Below the pieces are notes generated by a model. It worked only from the letters and a program-made list of their open reading frames with translations. It was not told where the DNA came from and did not search any database. Positions 23,346-32,588 of a stretch of DNA of 34,860 bases are shown here, piece after piece. Within the stretch, counting starts at the first letter, position 1. Each line of letters starts with the position of its first letter. The DNA comes from Bacteroidota bacterium (GTDB lineage Bacteria; Bacteroidota; Bacteroidia; Chitinophagales; Chitinophagaceae). Made by a program: the position numbers and the translations under genes. The stretch spans positions 1-34,860 of the forward strand of contig JAFDYE010000469.1 in assembly GCA_018267585.1 (NCBI GenBank), in the 5' to 3' direction.

Positions 23346-26161
23346 TCAGACTATCTATCAAGGCCATGGCCATTTTTCTTTTGTGGACGCCGGTCATGGC
23401 ACAGTCGGTCGAGCCGATCCGATATTGGAATTTCGATAGCGCTGATCGTTTGCGGGACAGCAAGTCCAAAGAATTGTTGAATGTAGAGAACTATAAATGT
23501 AAATATGCGGTAGTCGACAGGGGCAATGGGAAGGCCATCGATCTTCAGTATGCGAGCTGTCCCGTTGTTACGTCGGTTATAAGGGGAAACGTAAAGAGCC
23601 AGCTGACACTTGAATTTCTTTCCAAAGGGAAGGCATTCGAGTTTACCAGCTTTCCCTCTCCGGAATTCCATATTTATTTTACCTATCCGATACTGCAGTT
23701 CACAACGACCGTGGCGGTCAACGGACATCCGGAAAAGGACGATTGGATAATGCAGCTGAATGGAGCCGGGAGGAAGTCCTATAACTATTATACCGACGGC
23801 AACTGGCATCATTGGGTCTTTGTGCTGGATGCAGGAAAAGGGATCAAGCAGGTCTATGTAGACGGGCAGGCTCCTGACGGGTTCACAAAGTCTTTCAAGC
23901 CGGGGTCGGTGATCTATGCCGAGGGGGCGGATGCATTCACCAACAGCGGAATGCTGGACGAGATAGCTTTTTACAATACAGTTTTGCCACCTGAGCTTAT
24001 TGCCCAGCACTATTACGAGTCCTCGTCCGGCGCTGCGTACAGCTTTCAGCTGAAGGAAGGACTCAAGGCGATCACAGGCAAGGCGATCGAGGCGACGAAT
24101 AGCAGGGGGAAAATGAACGGGGTGGACACCATGGAATTTGCTCCGGGCTATCCGGCCTATACGGTACAGGCGACCGACCAGCTGAAGGCTTTTCCGCTGC
24201 CAAGATTTTTGCCGAACAAAAAGGTACAGCCGAATTTCCCGTGGACAGATATCACGTACCTGCACCGGGAGTTACCGGGCAGGGGGGGAGCCGGCTTTGG
24301 CGAATCGAACCCGCACAAGGCCGTCGAATTGAGCGAAGAGATGGCCAGTAACTGGAATTATTATGTCGAGGTGCCCTGCCTGCGCAATGATTCGACTACG
24401 GTAAATGGGGTCTATAAAGATCCCAATTCAGTGCAGCATGCGCTGATCGACTTTTCGAATCGTCACCCGGAATACCCCGTGGCAACCGTTGCGTTTCAGC
24501 TGGCGGATGCGCCCAAACAGGCGGGCTTTTCGCGGGACCGTCCTTATATCGTAGCCCAGGACCTTCCTGATATTTATTATATGAGAGACGAAAAGGGCAG
24601 GCCGATCGTCTATAACGGTCAGAAATGGCTCAGTCCCTTGTGCCCGCTGGACAGCATCCGGCAGGACGGATTTACCACGCGATTCTACCTGCGCCAGCTA
24701 CTCCGGTATTTGCATCGTCCGATAAATATGATCAATGAGAATGGAGAGATATTCAATCATATGCGGCCTGAAGCGCTCATCGATCAGGATCCCCGGCTGG
24801 TAAAACACCGGGAGGCATTAAAGATGAATAACTCCCGATATAACGGCTGGTTCCAGCAGAAGCTGGACACCTGTTATAAGGACGCCATTCTTGCATTGCC
24901 TGTGCTGAACAGGACCAAGTTCTCCTTTTATAACGTTTCCGCCTATAATCCTACCTATTGGCCGGGCTATAGCGCCAGGAGATACACCAATTCCTGGTTT
25001 AATAATATGCACTACTCCACCCCCAGCTTTTATCCCGCGGTACCGGAATACTGGCTGGCCGGGCAAGGCAGCTACAACGGGTTTGCGGATATAGCCTACG
25101 GGCGGGTACGGGAGATTGCGATGGGAGACAAGCTGTTCTCCCCCTTCGTGAGCGCCGGATGGGGGTTTGAAGAAAACAATGTAAGGCCGGCTGAGTGGCT
25201 GGGCTTGCTAAAAAGCATGGTGATGCTGGGAGCAGACTTTTTTTACACCGGCTATTTTAACACGACCGGCGCCACGGGCTGGCCGAATGGCAAAGGCCCC
25301 AACGATCCCCGCGGATATATATACCAGGTTGCCATGCCTGCTTATGCCCAGGCGATCGGCGACCGCATCTGGAATTTCCTGACCATCGGACAGCTGATAA
25401 ATCCTGTCGACAGCAGCACCTATTACACGCAGTACCGTCTCCCTACAGAAAGGGGCAATGACCTCGTAGTCGTCAGAAAGCTGAACAACCGATACCTGAT
25501 ATTTGGCAGCATAAACCCCATGTCGAATATAAGGGGGAACGCTCCGGTATCCGCAATCACCACCATTAATCTGGAAGGAATGAAGCTTTCTTTTGAGATC
25601 CGCAGACAAGGCAGCGTTTATGTCCTGGACCTGACGAACAGGAATGCTCCGGTATTTTATCAGCTGGATGCCTGGCACCAGTACGAGCATCCCTATTTTT
25701 GGACGAAAGACTATGATATTGAAGCCGAGGTCTTCGATAGGGACAACGGCAAGGCGGTGATATTGACGGAAAGGCCTGGGGCTGCATCCGCCTTTGACTT
25801 TTCAAAGTTTACCAGCTTTGTAAGATTGAATGGTGAGAGCGGATCTGTCGACTACAATTATCGTCCCCGGGAAACGAAGCCTTCTTTTATTTACTTCCGG
25901 GCAAGGGGAAAGAGCGGGAAGGCAAAGATAAATCTGGCTATTAACGGCAAAATAACAATAAAAGGTAATATCATTGCGGACGGCAATGACTGGAAATGGT
26001 ACAAAGTAATGGGACAGGATGGAAGAGACCTTACCGTTGATACAAGTCCTGATTCCGGTGTTATCCTATCTGTAAACGTGGCGCAGGGTCAGGCGGATAT
26101 AGACAAAATCATTCTTAGTTCGAATGGCCATGCAGCGGTAAACGGCAACCTGACCCGGTAA
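23342..26161 (+). CDS. Large secreted protein: LamG domain plus TIM-barrel hydrolase-like region
   Basis: The ATG at 23342 overlaps the preceding stop as ATGA and starts a clear signal peptide (to about residue 22, ending in PVMAQS). An ATG at 23285 would bury that signal. The mature protein is about 917 residues. A LamG/concanavalin-like jelly roll covers about 25-225, with WHHWVFVLDAGKG, QVYVDG and LDEIAFYNT. A long region (about 280-680) rich in Trp, Tyr, Asn and Asp resembles a glycoside hydrolase-like barrel. Possible acidic residues occur in NENGEIF and GWGFEENNVRPAEW. Two beta-rich modules follow. No known family was recognised. A secreted enzyme acting on the polymer is plausible, as is a carbohydrate-binding role. 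Confidence 0.75.
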   Translation: MIRLSIKAMAIFLLWTPVMAQSVEPIRYWNFDSADRLRDSKSKELLNVENYKCKYAVVDRGNGKAIDLQYASCPVVTSVIRGNVKSQLTLEFLSKGKAFEFTSFPSPEFHIYFTYPILQFTTTVAVNGHPEKDDWIMQLNGAGRKSYNYYTDGNWHHWVFVLDAGKGIKQVYVDGQAPDGFTKSFKPGSVIYAEGADAFTNSGMLDEIAFYNTVLPPELIAQHYYESSSGAAYSFQLKEGLKAITGKAIEATNSRGKMNGVDTMEFAPGYPAYTVQATDQLKAFPLPRFLPNKKVQPNFPWTDITYLHRELPGRGGAGFGESNPHKAVELSEEMASNWNYYVEVPCLRNDSTTVNGVYKDPNSVQHALIDFSNRHPEYPVATVAFQLADAPKQAGFSRDRPYIVAQDLPDIYYMRDEKGRPIVYNGQKWLSPLCPLDSIRQDGFTTRFYLRQLLRYLHRPINMINENGEIFNHMRPEALIDQDPRLVKHREALKMNNSRYNGWFQQKLDTCYKDAILALPVLNRTKFSFYNVSAYNPTYWPGYSARRYTNSWFNNMHYSTPSFYPAVPEYWLAGQGSYNGFADIAYGRVREIAMGDKLFSPFVSAGWGFEENNVRPAEWLGLLKSMVMLGADFFYTGYFNTTGATGWPNGKGPNDPRGYIYQVAMPAYAQAIGDRIWNFLTIGQLINPVDSSTYYTQYRLPTERGNDLVVVRKLNNRYLIFGSINPMSNIRGNAPVSAITTINLEGMKLSFEIRRQGSVYVLDLTNRNAPVFYQLDAWHQYEHPYFWTKDYDIEAEVFDRDNGKAVILTERPGAASAFDFSKFTSFVRLNGESGSVDYNYRPRETKPSFIYFRARGKSGKAKINLAINGKITIKGNIIADGNDWKWYKVMGQDGRDLTVDTSPDSGVILSVNVAQGQADIDKIILSSNGHAAVNGNLTR

Positions 26162-26181
26162 AACAAGGTCCCAACCAGAAC

Positions 26182-27456
26182 ATGGTCAATAGAACGATCA
26201 AATATAAGAATCGGTATTATCGGTACACATGGGCCGAGATATTTTTTGTAATCGCTGTATTTACGAAGGAGATCGGTTCCCGGAATTTCCTGGGGATCGA
26301 TTTTGATTTTATCAGCTACCCTTTCTACATTCTTTATTTTGTAGTCAACATTACCAAGACTCTTAATCCGAAGACCGCCCCCGTCGCGCTGCTGCTGTAT
26401 CTGTCTGTTTCTTCCATCATATCGATCGCGCTGTTGGACCTTAAGTTCGACGGGTTCCTGAAGCAGATTATCCCTATTATAATTATTCTGACCGCCTCCT
26501 TCACGATCCTCAAGGGGCGGGGCATTGAGCAGGTTTTCCTTCTCTATGTCAGGATCACTTACTGGACTGCAGTTTTTGGTATCATACAGGTTATCCTATC
26601 CTCCTTTTTTGGGGTGCTTATACTGGAAAAGGAAAGAGGCAGGCTGGATTCCATTGCGTATGAGCCCTCCCACTACGCTGCCTTGCTGATGCCGGCGTTA
26701 ATTTATACTTTCATTAATTTGCGCTACTTTAAGAAGTACTTTGTCGTAATGCTCACTGCATTGATACTTACTTTTAATCTTACTGCCTACCTGGTATTTA
26801 TCGCCCTTTTCACCGTTGCCCGTTTTAGCCCCATCTATTTGCTTATATCTGCGCCGGCGGCTTATTTTGTACTGTTCAATGTCCTGCCGACACTGACCAC
26901 CAATTTCAGCACACGGTTCAATGATACTTTTGCCACACTCAACGGGACAAAGGACATATTCACCAATAACCTTCAGGTCAATGGTACCACCCTGTCATTT
27001 TTCTCCAATTTCGAAGTGGCCAAGTCGGTTCTTTCCGCGAGTCCGTTGACGGGTTGCGGGATCGGCGGCCACGAAGAAATGTATTTTCGTCATTTTGCAG
27101 GAACTCCTTTTGTATCCAATTATTATTATGGGCTGAATGCCAAGTCCGCACACTCCCTGAGTATCCGGGTCCTGTCGGAATTGGGCATAGTTGGGATGGC
27201 GTTGTACATCTTCACCCTGATCAGAAACCTGATCTTTTCGGGCAAGGGTGTTCATTTTGCAATATCACTGGGCTGTCTGGGACACTTTCTTTGTAAATCC
27301 TTTAAGTTGGGCGGCTATATTGATTATGGAACCCCCTTCTTTTTCACCATTTTAATTTTGAATGCAAGGGAATACCGTTCACATTTCAAGAAAAAAAAGA
27401 TTGGCAATGCACCCTCCAAAAGGCCCGGTGATCTTCCTTTATACCCGGCTCCCTGA
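26182..27456 (+). CDS. Wzy-like O-antigen/exopolysaccharide polymerase
   Basis: The 424-residue protein has about ten to eleven transmembrane helices and one large polar loop (about 245-325, between NFSTRFNDTFATLNGTK and the next helix), the usual topology of Wzy polymerases and O-antigen ligases. A Tyr/Gly-rich segment in the loop (NYYYGLNAKSAHSLSIR) ends in SAHS, recalling the HN/HS element of the Wzy-C family. It would join repeat units in the periplasm after flipping by the Wzx-like protein. Sequence drift in this family is high, so the call rests on topology and locus. The 3' end overlaps the next gene. Confidence 0.82.
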   Translation: MVNRTIKYKNRYYRYTWAEIFFVIAVFTKEIGSRNFLGIDFDFISYPFYILYFVVNITKTLNPKTAPVALLLYLSVSSIISIALLDLKFDGFLKQIIPIIIILTASFTILKGRGIEQVFLLYVRITYWTAVFGIIQVILSSFFGVLILEKERGRLDSIAYEPSHYAALLMPALIYTFINLRYFKKYFVVMLTALILTFNLTAYLVFIALFTVARFSPIYLLISAPAAYFVLFNVLPTLTTNFSTRFNDTFATLNGTKDIFTNNLQVNGTTLSFFSNFEVAKSVLSASPLTGCGIGGHEEMYFRHFAGTPFVSNYYYGLNAKSAHSLSIRVLSELGIVGMALYIFTLIRNLIFSGKGVHFAISLGCLGHFLCKSFKLGGYIDYGTPFFFTILILNAREYRSHFKKKKIGNAPSKRPGDLPLYPAP

Positions 27457-28492
27457 TTATTTTTATCAGTGCATACTGCATTTTACCCGTGTTTATGGGC
27501 TGAAGGCGGTCGTCGTGATGTATTCGGGAGACGCCAATACGGGCTATCATTTTAGCGAGACGGACCAGTTGAGGCTGGTACAGAAAGAAGGTATACGCGA
27601 TCTGGGAGCGTTTGTCCTGGAGCAGCAGCCCCTGGCTGTTTATGTTGCCGGATGGTCTGATGGGGACTACAGGGCCGTGCTGAAAAAATTGCGTGCAAGC
27701 AGCGCCGTCAATGTCGTGCTGGGTTTTGATAATCCGTGGACAGGAGCGCTGAAGCAGCGTCTTTACTCCCTTCTTTTCCCGGTGATGCTGAAGAAGTACT
27801 TCACGAAAATATGGGTGGCGGGAACGCATCAGTATAATTATGCGCAGCGGCTGGGCTATCGCTCCGATGATGTTATGCAGGGAGTGTATGCCGCGGATTC
27901 GGGGAAATATAGCAGTGAGCAATACCGGGAAAGAGTCGCGGGAAAGAAAGATGCTTACCCCAGGACGCTATTGTTCGTGGGCAGGATGGTGGCCTATAAA
28001 CAGCCTGTACTGCTGGCTGAGGTCTTTAATGAATTGCAGGAGGAATCCCCCGGCCTTTACGGGCAGTGGAGGCTGGTAATGGCCGGTGAAGGACCACTCC
28101 GTGGGGAGATAGCTTCAAAGAAATACCCGCATGTTTCGCTGACCGGCTTTGTTGCTCCGGAAGAGCTGCCCTCCCTTTATGCCAGCGCGGGCGCATTTTG
28201 TATTCCAAGCGTGGAGGAACACTGGGGGGTAGTGGTGCAGGAGGCTGCATTTGCGGGCCTTCCGTTGCTGCTGTCGGATACTGTCTATTCCGGGTATTCG
28301 TTCCTGATACAAGGGTACAACGGTTATCGGTTTATTTCCGGCAAACGGGCGTCTTTGAAGCAATCGCTTGGGATGCTGATGCAGACATCCGCGGATCATT
28401 TGTGGGAAATGGGTCAGCGAAGCAGCGTACTTGCAGGAAGGATCAGTCAGGATACCTGGTCTGCCGAGCTGAGAGGGGTGTTATCGTATTAA
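27407..28492 (+). CDS. Glycosyltransferase, GT4
   Basis: The ATG at 27407 (361 residues) overlaps the polymerase gene by 50 nt. An earlier ATG at 27362 would give 376 residues but a 95-nt overlap and a basic extension without fold. The N-terminal half is short and begins VIFLYTRLPDYFYQ. The donor domain has LLFVGRMVAYKQPVLL, LVMAGEGPLRGEI and PSVEEHWGVVVQEAAFAGLPLL, an intact E-x7-E motif. The protein is soluble. A strand VLGFDNPW in the middle suggests an aromatic acceptor site. The sugar is unknown. Confidence 0.87.
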   Translation: MHPPKGPVIFLYTRLPDYFYQCILHFTRVYGLKAVVVMYSGDANTGYHFSETDQLRLVQKEGIRDLGAFVLEQQPLAVYVAGWSDGDYRAVLKKLRASSAVNVVLGFDNPWTGALKQRLYSLLFPVMLKKYFTKIWVAGTHQYNYAQRLGYRSDDVMQGVYAADSGKYSSEQYRERVAGKKDAYPRTLLFVGRMVAYKQPVLLAEVFNELQEESPGLYGQWRLVMAGEGPLRGEIASKKYPHVSLTGFVAPEELPSLYASAGAFCIPSVEEHWGVVVQEAAFAGLPLLLSDTVYSGYSFLIQGYNGYRFISGKRASLKQSLGMLMQTSADHLWEMGQRSSVLAGRISQDTWSAELRGVLSY

Positions 28493-28520
28493 TATTCTGT
28501 AAAAGGAGGAAAGACATCGG

Positions 28521-29846
28521 ATGGATTTTTTTCTGATAAGCATGCCCGAATCTTTTTATGAGGAAAGATCGTATGTGGCCGGGGTTATTTTTAAAGAATT
28601 CCTGGGCCTCGGCAATCGTATCCAGGCGTCGCCCGAGCTGACCGACAGTTATATCATCAGCATGGGTGGCAAAAGGATCGTTATTACCGATGATTTTTTC
28701 TGTCGTTATAGCGAGCCGGACGGTTATCTCGGAATGGATGGTATACCGAAGAGCGTTCGCTATCTTTCGAACTCCTTCCTTGCCGGAAAGGATACGCCGG
28801 TTTTTTTTGGCGGTGAGCATCTTACAAAAAATGAAAAAGAGATCGTCTGCGGGATCGATATTTTTTCCATGGTATTTTTTATGCTTACGAGATGGGAAGA
28901 ATGTGTTATCGGGGATAGGGATTACCTTCTACGCTTCCCGGCTGAGGCGTCGCTGGCATTCAAGAGCGACTTCCTCCACCGTCCCGTGGTCAATGAATGG
29001 ATCGCCATGCTGGCCAATATGATGCGTTTTCTGTGGCCGGGTCTTGTGATTAGTCCGCGGGAGCGTTATGGAGTGGTATTTACCCATGATATCGACCTGA
29101 TGAGCAAACCCGTTGCCTTGCGGGAATTTGCAAAGGACATCCTGAAGCGGAAAAGCCTGTCTGCGTTCTCCAAAAGGCTGGGCTATTTATTTGCGGCCGG
29201 GAACCCTTATGACGTTTTCGACTATTTCATGGATGTAAGTGAAAAACACAATACGACCTCGCGGTTCTATTTTATGACCGGGCACCAGGTTCCGTACCGG
29301 GACGGGGAGCCGTATAACGGCAAGCCCATCTATAGAAGGGCCCTGCAGCGGATAAAGGAGAGGGGGCACGTCACCGGCTTTCATCCAAGTCTCAATACGT
29401 ACAATGATGCGGGGCTGTTCTTGGCGCAGAAGAACCAGTTGGAGATGGATTGCGGGACCGCAATTGTCGAAGGAAGGCAGCACGCGTTGCGTTTCGAGCT
29501 GCCGCTGACCTGGCGGATATGGGAAGGGGCGGGAATGCGGGTCGACGGTACGCTGGGGTATTCGTCCAGAGAGGGCTTTCGATGCGGTACGGGCAATAGC
29601 TTTCCGGTATTCGACGTGGTGGAAAGGAGGCAGCTGCAACTGCGGGAGCAGCCGCTGGTGGTGATGGATACCACCCTGCACGTAAACAGGAGGCTCAGCG
29701 TTGAGGCATCCGGGGACGTCTTCAGGCATTATATGGAGACGGGGAAGAGATACGATATGCCGGTCACATTGCTTTTTCACAACCTGCTGCACGACACGAT
29801 CGACTGGCAGGGCTGGGGTTCGTTGTATTCCGAATTGTTCGAATAA
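28521..29846 (+). CDS. Polysaccharide deacetylase-like protein (NodB-type)
   Basis: The 441-residue protein has an N-terminal domain (about 1-170) found in many Bacteroidota deacetylases, then a NodB-like half. The metal-site motif appears as FTHDID (His189, Asp190, Asp192). The second motif appears as GFHPSLN with His288. The usual second His at +4 is Asn292. No signal peptide is present, so it is probably cytoplasmic or released by another route. It may deacetylate a GlcNAc- or ManNAc-like residue, which would fit a cluster making N-acylated sugars. The changed motif leaves catalytic activity uncertain. A ribosome site AGGAGG-like stretch precedes the ATG at 28521. Confidence 0.8.
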   Translation: MDFFLISMPESFYEERSYVAGVIFKEFLGLGNRIQASPELTDSYIISMGGKRIVITDDFFCRYSEPDGYLGMDGIPKSVRYLSNSFLAGKDTPVFFGGEHLTKNEKEIVCGIDIFSMVFFMLTRWEECVIGDRDYLLRFPAEASLAFKSDFLHRPVVNEWIAMLANMMRFLWPGLVISPRERYGVVFTHDIDLMSKPVALREFAKDILKRKSLSAFSKRLGYLFAAGNPYDVFDYFMDVSEKHNTTSRFYFMTGHQVPYRDGEPYNGKPIYRRALQRIKERGHVTGFHPSLNTYNDAGLFLAQKNQLEMDCGTAIVEGRQHALRFELPLTWRIWEGAGMRVDGTLGYSSREGFRCGTGNSFPVFDVVERRQLQLREQPLVVMDTTLHVNRRLSVEASGDVFRHYMETGKRYDMPVTLLFHNLLHDTIDWQGWGSLYSELFE

Positions 29847-29936
29847 TCATTTGTTAAAACTTTTTACTGATGCGTATCCACCTAACACCTATGTTGCTAA
29901 CCCTTTTGTTAAAAACCAAGAAACCTGGAAACGGTT

Positions 29937-31184
29937 ATGAAAGTCTTGTTTGTCAATCATTATGGCGCATTTGGAGGTGCGCAGCGGAGCATGGTCGAAA
30001 TGCTGGATAGCTTTCCTCCGGGCGTCGTGCAACCGGTCATTGTGTCCCCGAAGGGAAAAAGTACGCTGGTCTTTCAAAGATCAGGAATTCCGGTCTATAC
30101 GATCGGGGGAGTCTCTAAATTCGATCATACCCTTTACGGTTATTACCGGGGTATTCGATGGCTGATACTGCTGAGGGAATTCTTTTATGCTTTTCCGACC
30201 CTGTGGTTTTTCATCAGCAAGCGCAAGGCGCTGAAAGACGTCGACCTGGTGCATATCAATGAGATCACTTGTCTGCTTCCGATGGTGCTGGCAAAGAGGA
30301 TCCTCAAAAAGCCGGTGGTCGTCCATGCGCGGGCGGTGCTTAATTCGGATAAAAGACTTTGGAGAACGGGATTCATTGCGAAGCTGCTGGACAGATATGC
30401 GGACAGCATTATTGCTATCGATATGACTGTTGCCCGGAGTATCCCTACTCAGAAGAACCTCACGGTCGTTCACAACGGACTGAGGCTGGATGGGATATTG
30501 AGCCGTAGCCAGGACGAAGTGCTGAATGAAAAATTAAATGGCATTTTCCGCCGCAGGCTTACTATAGGCTTTATCGGAAATATCTCGCCTGCAAAGGGGA
30601 TATTCGAATTGGCGGAGGCTGTCAGACGCTGTGTTGCCGAAGGGATGGACGTTAACCTGGTGATAATCGGCAACAACAAGCCCAGCATGAATCGATTTCT
30701 TACGAATATGCTGAAAAGGCTGCGTCTCACATTCAGTGCGGTGCATTACATAAATGAATTTATTGCCGTCAATGGTCTACGTGATCATATACATATGATC
30801 GGGTTTTCCACCGACCTGATGACTTTTTACGGATATATTGATCTTCTTGCTTTCCCATCCTATTACCAGTCAATCGGCAGACCAGTCTTCGAGGCTGCTT
30901 TTTTCTATAAGCCCGCTGTGGTGGCCATTGAGGATCCACTGCCGGATACATTTATCGATGGAGTGACCGGTCTTGCCGTTAAAGCAAAAGATGCGGCGTC
31001 CCTCCAGACGGCAATACGCAAGATGTATGACTACCCGGACGATCTGATCGCGATGGGAAAAGGTGCTTACCAATTGGCAAGAGCGAATTTCGATAGCAAG
31101 GTGAATTCGGCAAAAGTCCTTGAGCTTTATAAAAGCGTTCTTTCTGCGGCAACCACTACGGCGACAGGATTAAAATCCAATTAA
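29937..31184 (+). CDS. Glycosyltransferase, GT4
   Basis: This 415-residue GT-B protein begins with VLFVNHYGAFGGAQRSMVEML, the GT4 nucleotide-binding glycine turn. The C-terminal half has TIGFIGNISPAKGIFELAEAV, LVIIGNNKP and PSYYQSIGRPVFEAAFFYKPAVV, with the Glu-containing E-x7-E-like motif in variant form. It is soluble apart from a short hydrophobic stretch near residue 80. A 90-nt gap separates it from the deacetylase-like gene. I see only A/T-rich sequence in that gap and no convincing promoter. Confidence 0.88.
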   Translation: MKVLFVNHYGAFGGAQRSMVEMLDSFPPGVVQPVIVSPKGKSTLVFQRSGIPVYTIGGVSKFDHTLYGYYRGIRWLILLREFFYAFPTLWFFISKRKALKDVDLVHINEITCLLPMVLAKRILKKPVVVHARAVLNSDKRLWRTGFIAKLLDRYADSIIAIDMTVARSIPTQKNLTVVHNGLRLDGILSRSQDEVLNEKLNGIFRRRLTIGFIGNISPAKGIFELAEAVRRCVAEGMDVNLVIIGNNKPSMNRFLTNMLKRLRLTFSAVHYINEFIAVNGLRDHIHMIGFSTDLMTFYGYIDLLAFPSYYQSIGRPVFEAAFFYKPAVVAIEDPLPDTFIDGVTGLAVKAKDAASLQTAIRKMYDYPDDLIAMGKGAYQLARANFDSKVNSAKVLELYKSVLSAATTTATGLKSN

Positions 31185-31275
31185 AAAAGACGGGTAACTC
31201 ATAATAATTCGGGTATTTTTAGTGTTTCTATGTAGCATTATACATCGAAATCCTTTATCCCAAGTTACCATTAGA

Positions 31276-32502
31276 ATGAGATCGTATTCGATTGGAAATC
31301 AGTCTGCCTTGACCATTTCGGATTTTACAGCCAGCCGAGTCAGCTCGGGAAGGCCTGCAATTCTTGTCTTCAACGATTATTTCTGTCCGGCATTTAAGGG
31401 GGGCGGGCCGGTCCGGTCGCTTGCCAACCTCGTTAGCCGGTTCAATAATGAATATGACTTTTATGTCGTTTGCCGAACGCACGATCTGGAGGATAAGACC
31501 CGGTTGGCCGGCATCAGACCGGGTGAATGGCAGGACTGGGAGAATAAATGTCAGGTGTTTTATTGGGATCCGGGTGTATTCGACCTTGGAACGCTGATCC
31601 AGATTGCCCGGCAAGTACAGCCCGATATTGTATATATCAATGGGATATTTTCCTTCTTTTTCAATCTGATGCCGCTGCTTTTATTGCGGAAGAAATTTGT
31701 GATCGCTCCGCGGGGGATGCTATTTGACGAAGCCTTGTCCTCCAAGGCGTTTAAAAAGAGGCTGTATCTTTTTTTCTTCAGAAAGATCGTCTGGCTCAAA
31801 GAGATTTCCTGGCAGGCGAATGAAAAAAATGAGGCGATGGCGATCAGGAAGAACATCAGCTCGCGTACGAGGGTGAGGATAGCGGAAAATATCCCTTCCA
31901 TCCGGACCGGCGACGATCACCCGATCATTGAAAAGAAGAAGAACATACTGCGTATAGTCTACCTATCACTGATCACGCCTAACAAGAATTTGCACCTGGT
32001 GCTGGAAGCGCTGAAGCATTTCGAAGGCCATCCGGCAAAGATAGAGTTCGATATCTTCGGCCCGGTGAAGGACCGGCAGTACTGGAAGCAATGTCTTGCG
32101 CTGTTTGCGAGCATGCCGGGCAATATCAAAGTACAATACAAGGGTTCCGTCGCTCCTTCGCAGGCGATAGACACCATTTCCCGCTACCACACGCTGGTTC
32201 TGCCTTCCAGCAGCGAGAATTTCGGACATGCGATCTATGAGACTTTCCTGGCAAAGCGGCCGGTGATAACGAGCAATTTTACACCCTGGAAGGAACTCGA
32301 GGTGAAAGAGGCCGGCTGGAATATCGATATTCAGGATGAAGCGGCGCTGCGCTCCTTATTCGAAAAGCTCCTTTCCTTTGACCAGGATCAATACGATCCT
32401 TTCTGCAAAGGGGCGTCGGCGCTGGCTAGCGGCTTTTTGCAGAGCGCGAACTTCGAAATTCAATATAAAAATCTATTCCTGGGAAATGCAGACTGTGCAT
32501 GA
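31276..32502 (+). CDS. Glycosyltransferase, GT4
   Basis: The ATG at 31276 gives 408 residues; a GTG at 31222 would add 18 residues with no fold. The GT-B domain starts at about residue 28 with ILVFNDYFCPAFKGGGPVRSL. The C-terminal half has RIVYLSLITPNKNLHLVLEAL, FDIFGPVKD and PSSSENFGHAIYETFLAKRPVI, the intact E-x7-E donor motif. The FAPRGML-type segment (VIAPRGMLFDEAL) is a hallmark of this GT4 subgroup. No membrane helix is seen. Donor and acceptor are unknown. The gap before it (31185-31275) holds no feature I can name. Confidence 0.88.
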   Translation: MRSYSIGNQSALTISDFTASRVSSGRPAILVFNDYFCPAFKGGGPVRSLANLVSRFNNEYDFYVVCRTHDLEDKTRLAGIRPGEWQDWENKCQVFYWDPGVFDLGTLIQIARQVQPDIVYINGIFSFFFNLMPLLLLRKKFVIAPRGMLFDEALSSKAFKKRLYLFFFRKIVWLKEISWQANEKNEAMAIRKNISSRTRVRIAENIPSIRTGDDHPIIEKKKNILRIVYLSLITPNKNLHLVLEALKHFEGHPAKIEFDIFGPVKDRQYWKQCLALFASMPGNIKVQYKGSVAPSQAIDTISRYHTLVLPSSSENFGHAIYETFLAKRPVITSNFTPWKELEVKEAGWNIDIQDEAALRSLFEKLLSFDQDQYDPFCKGASALASGFLQSANFEIQYKNLFLGNADCA

Positions 32503-32588
32503 AAAACAGCTATTTCTGTTTTCTCCCGGGGTACAAAATGAAGTACATTTGCCCCGGCTGTTCCAAGAGGTAAAAAAATCAATTCAGA

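Noticed and set aside
29847-29936. Promoter in the gap with two TTTGTTAAAA-like copies
   Set aside because: No TAnnTTTG box at the right spacing was found; the repeats look like A/T-rich chance matches.
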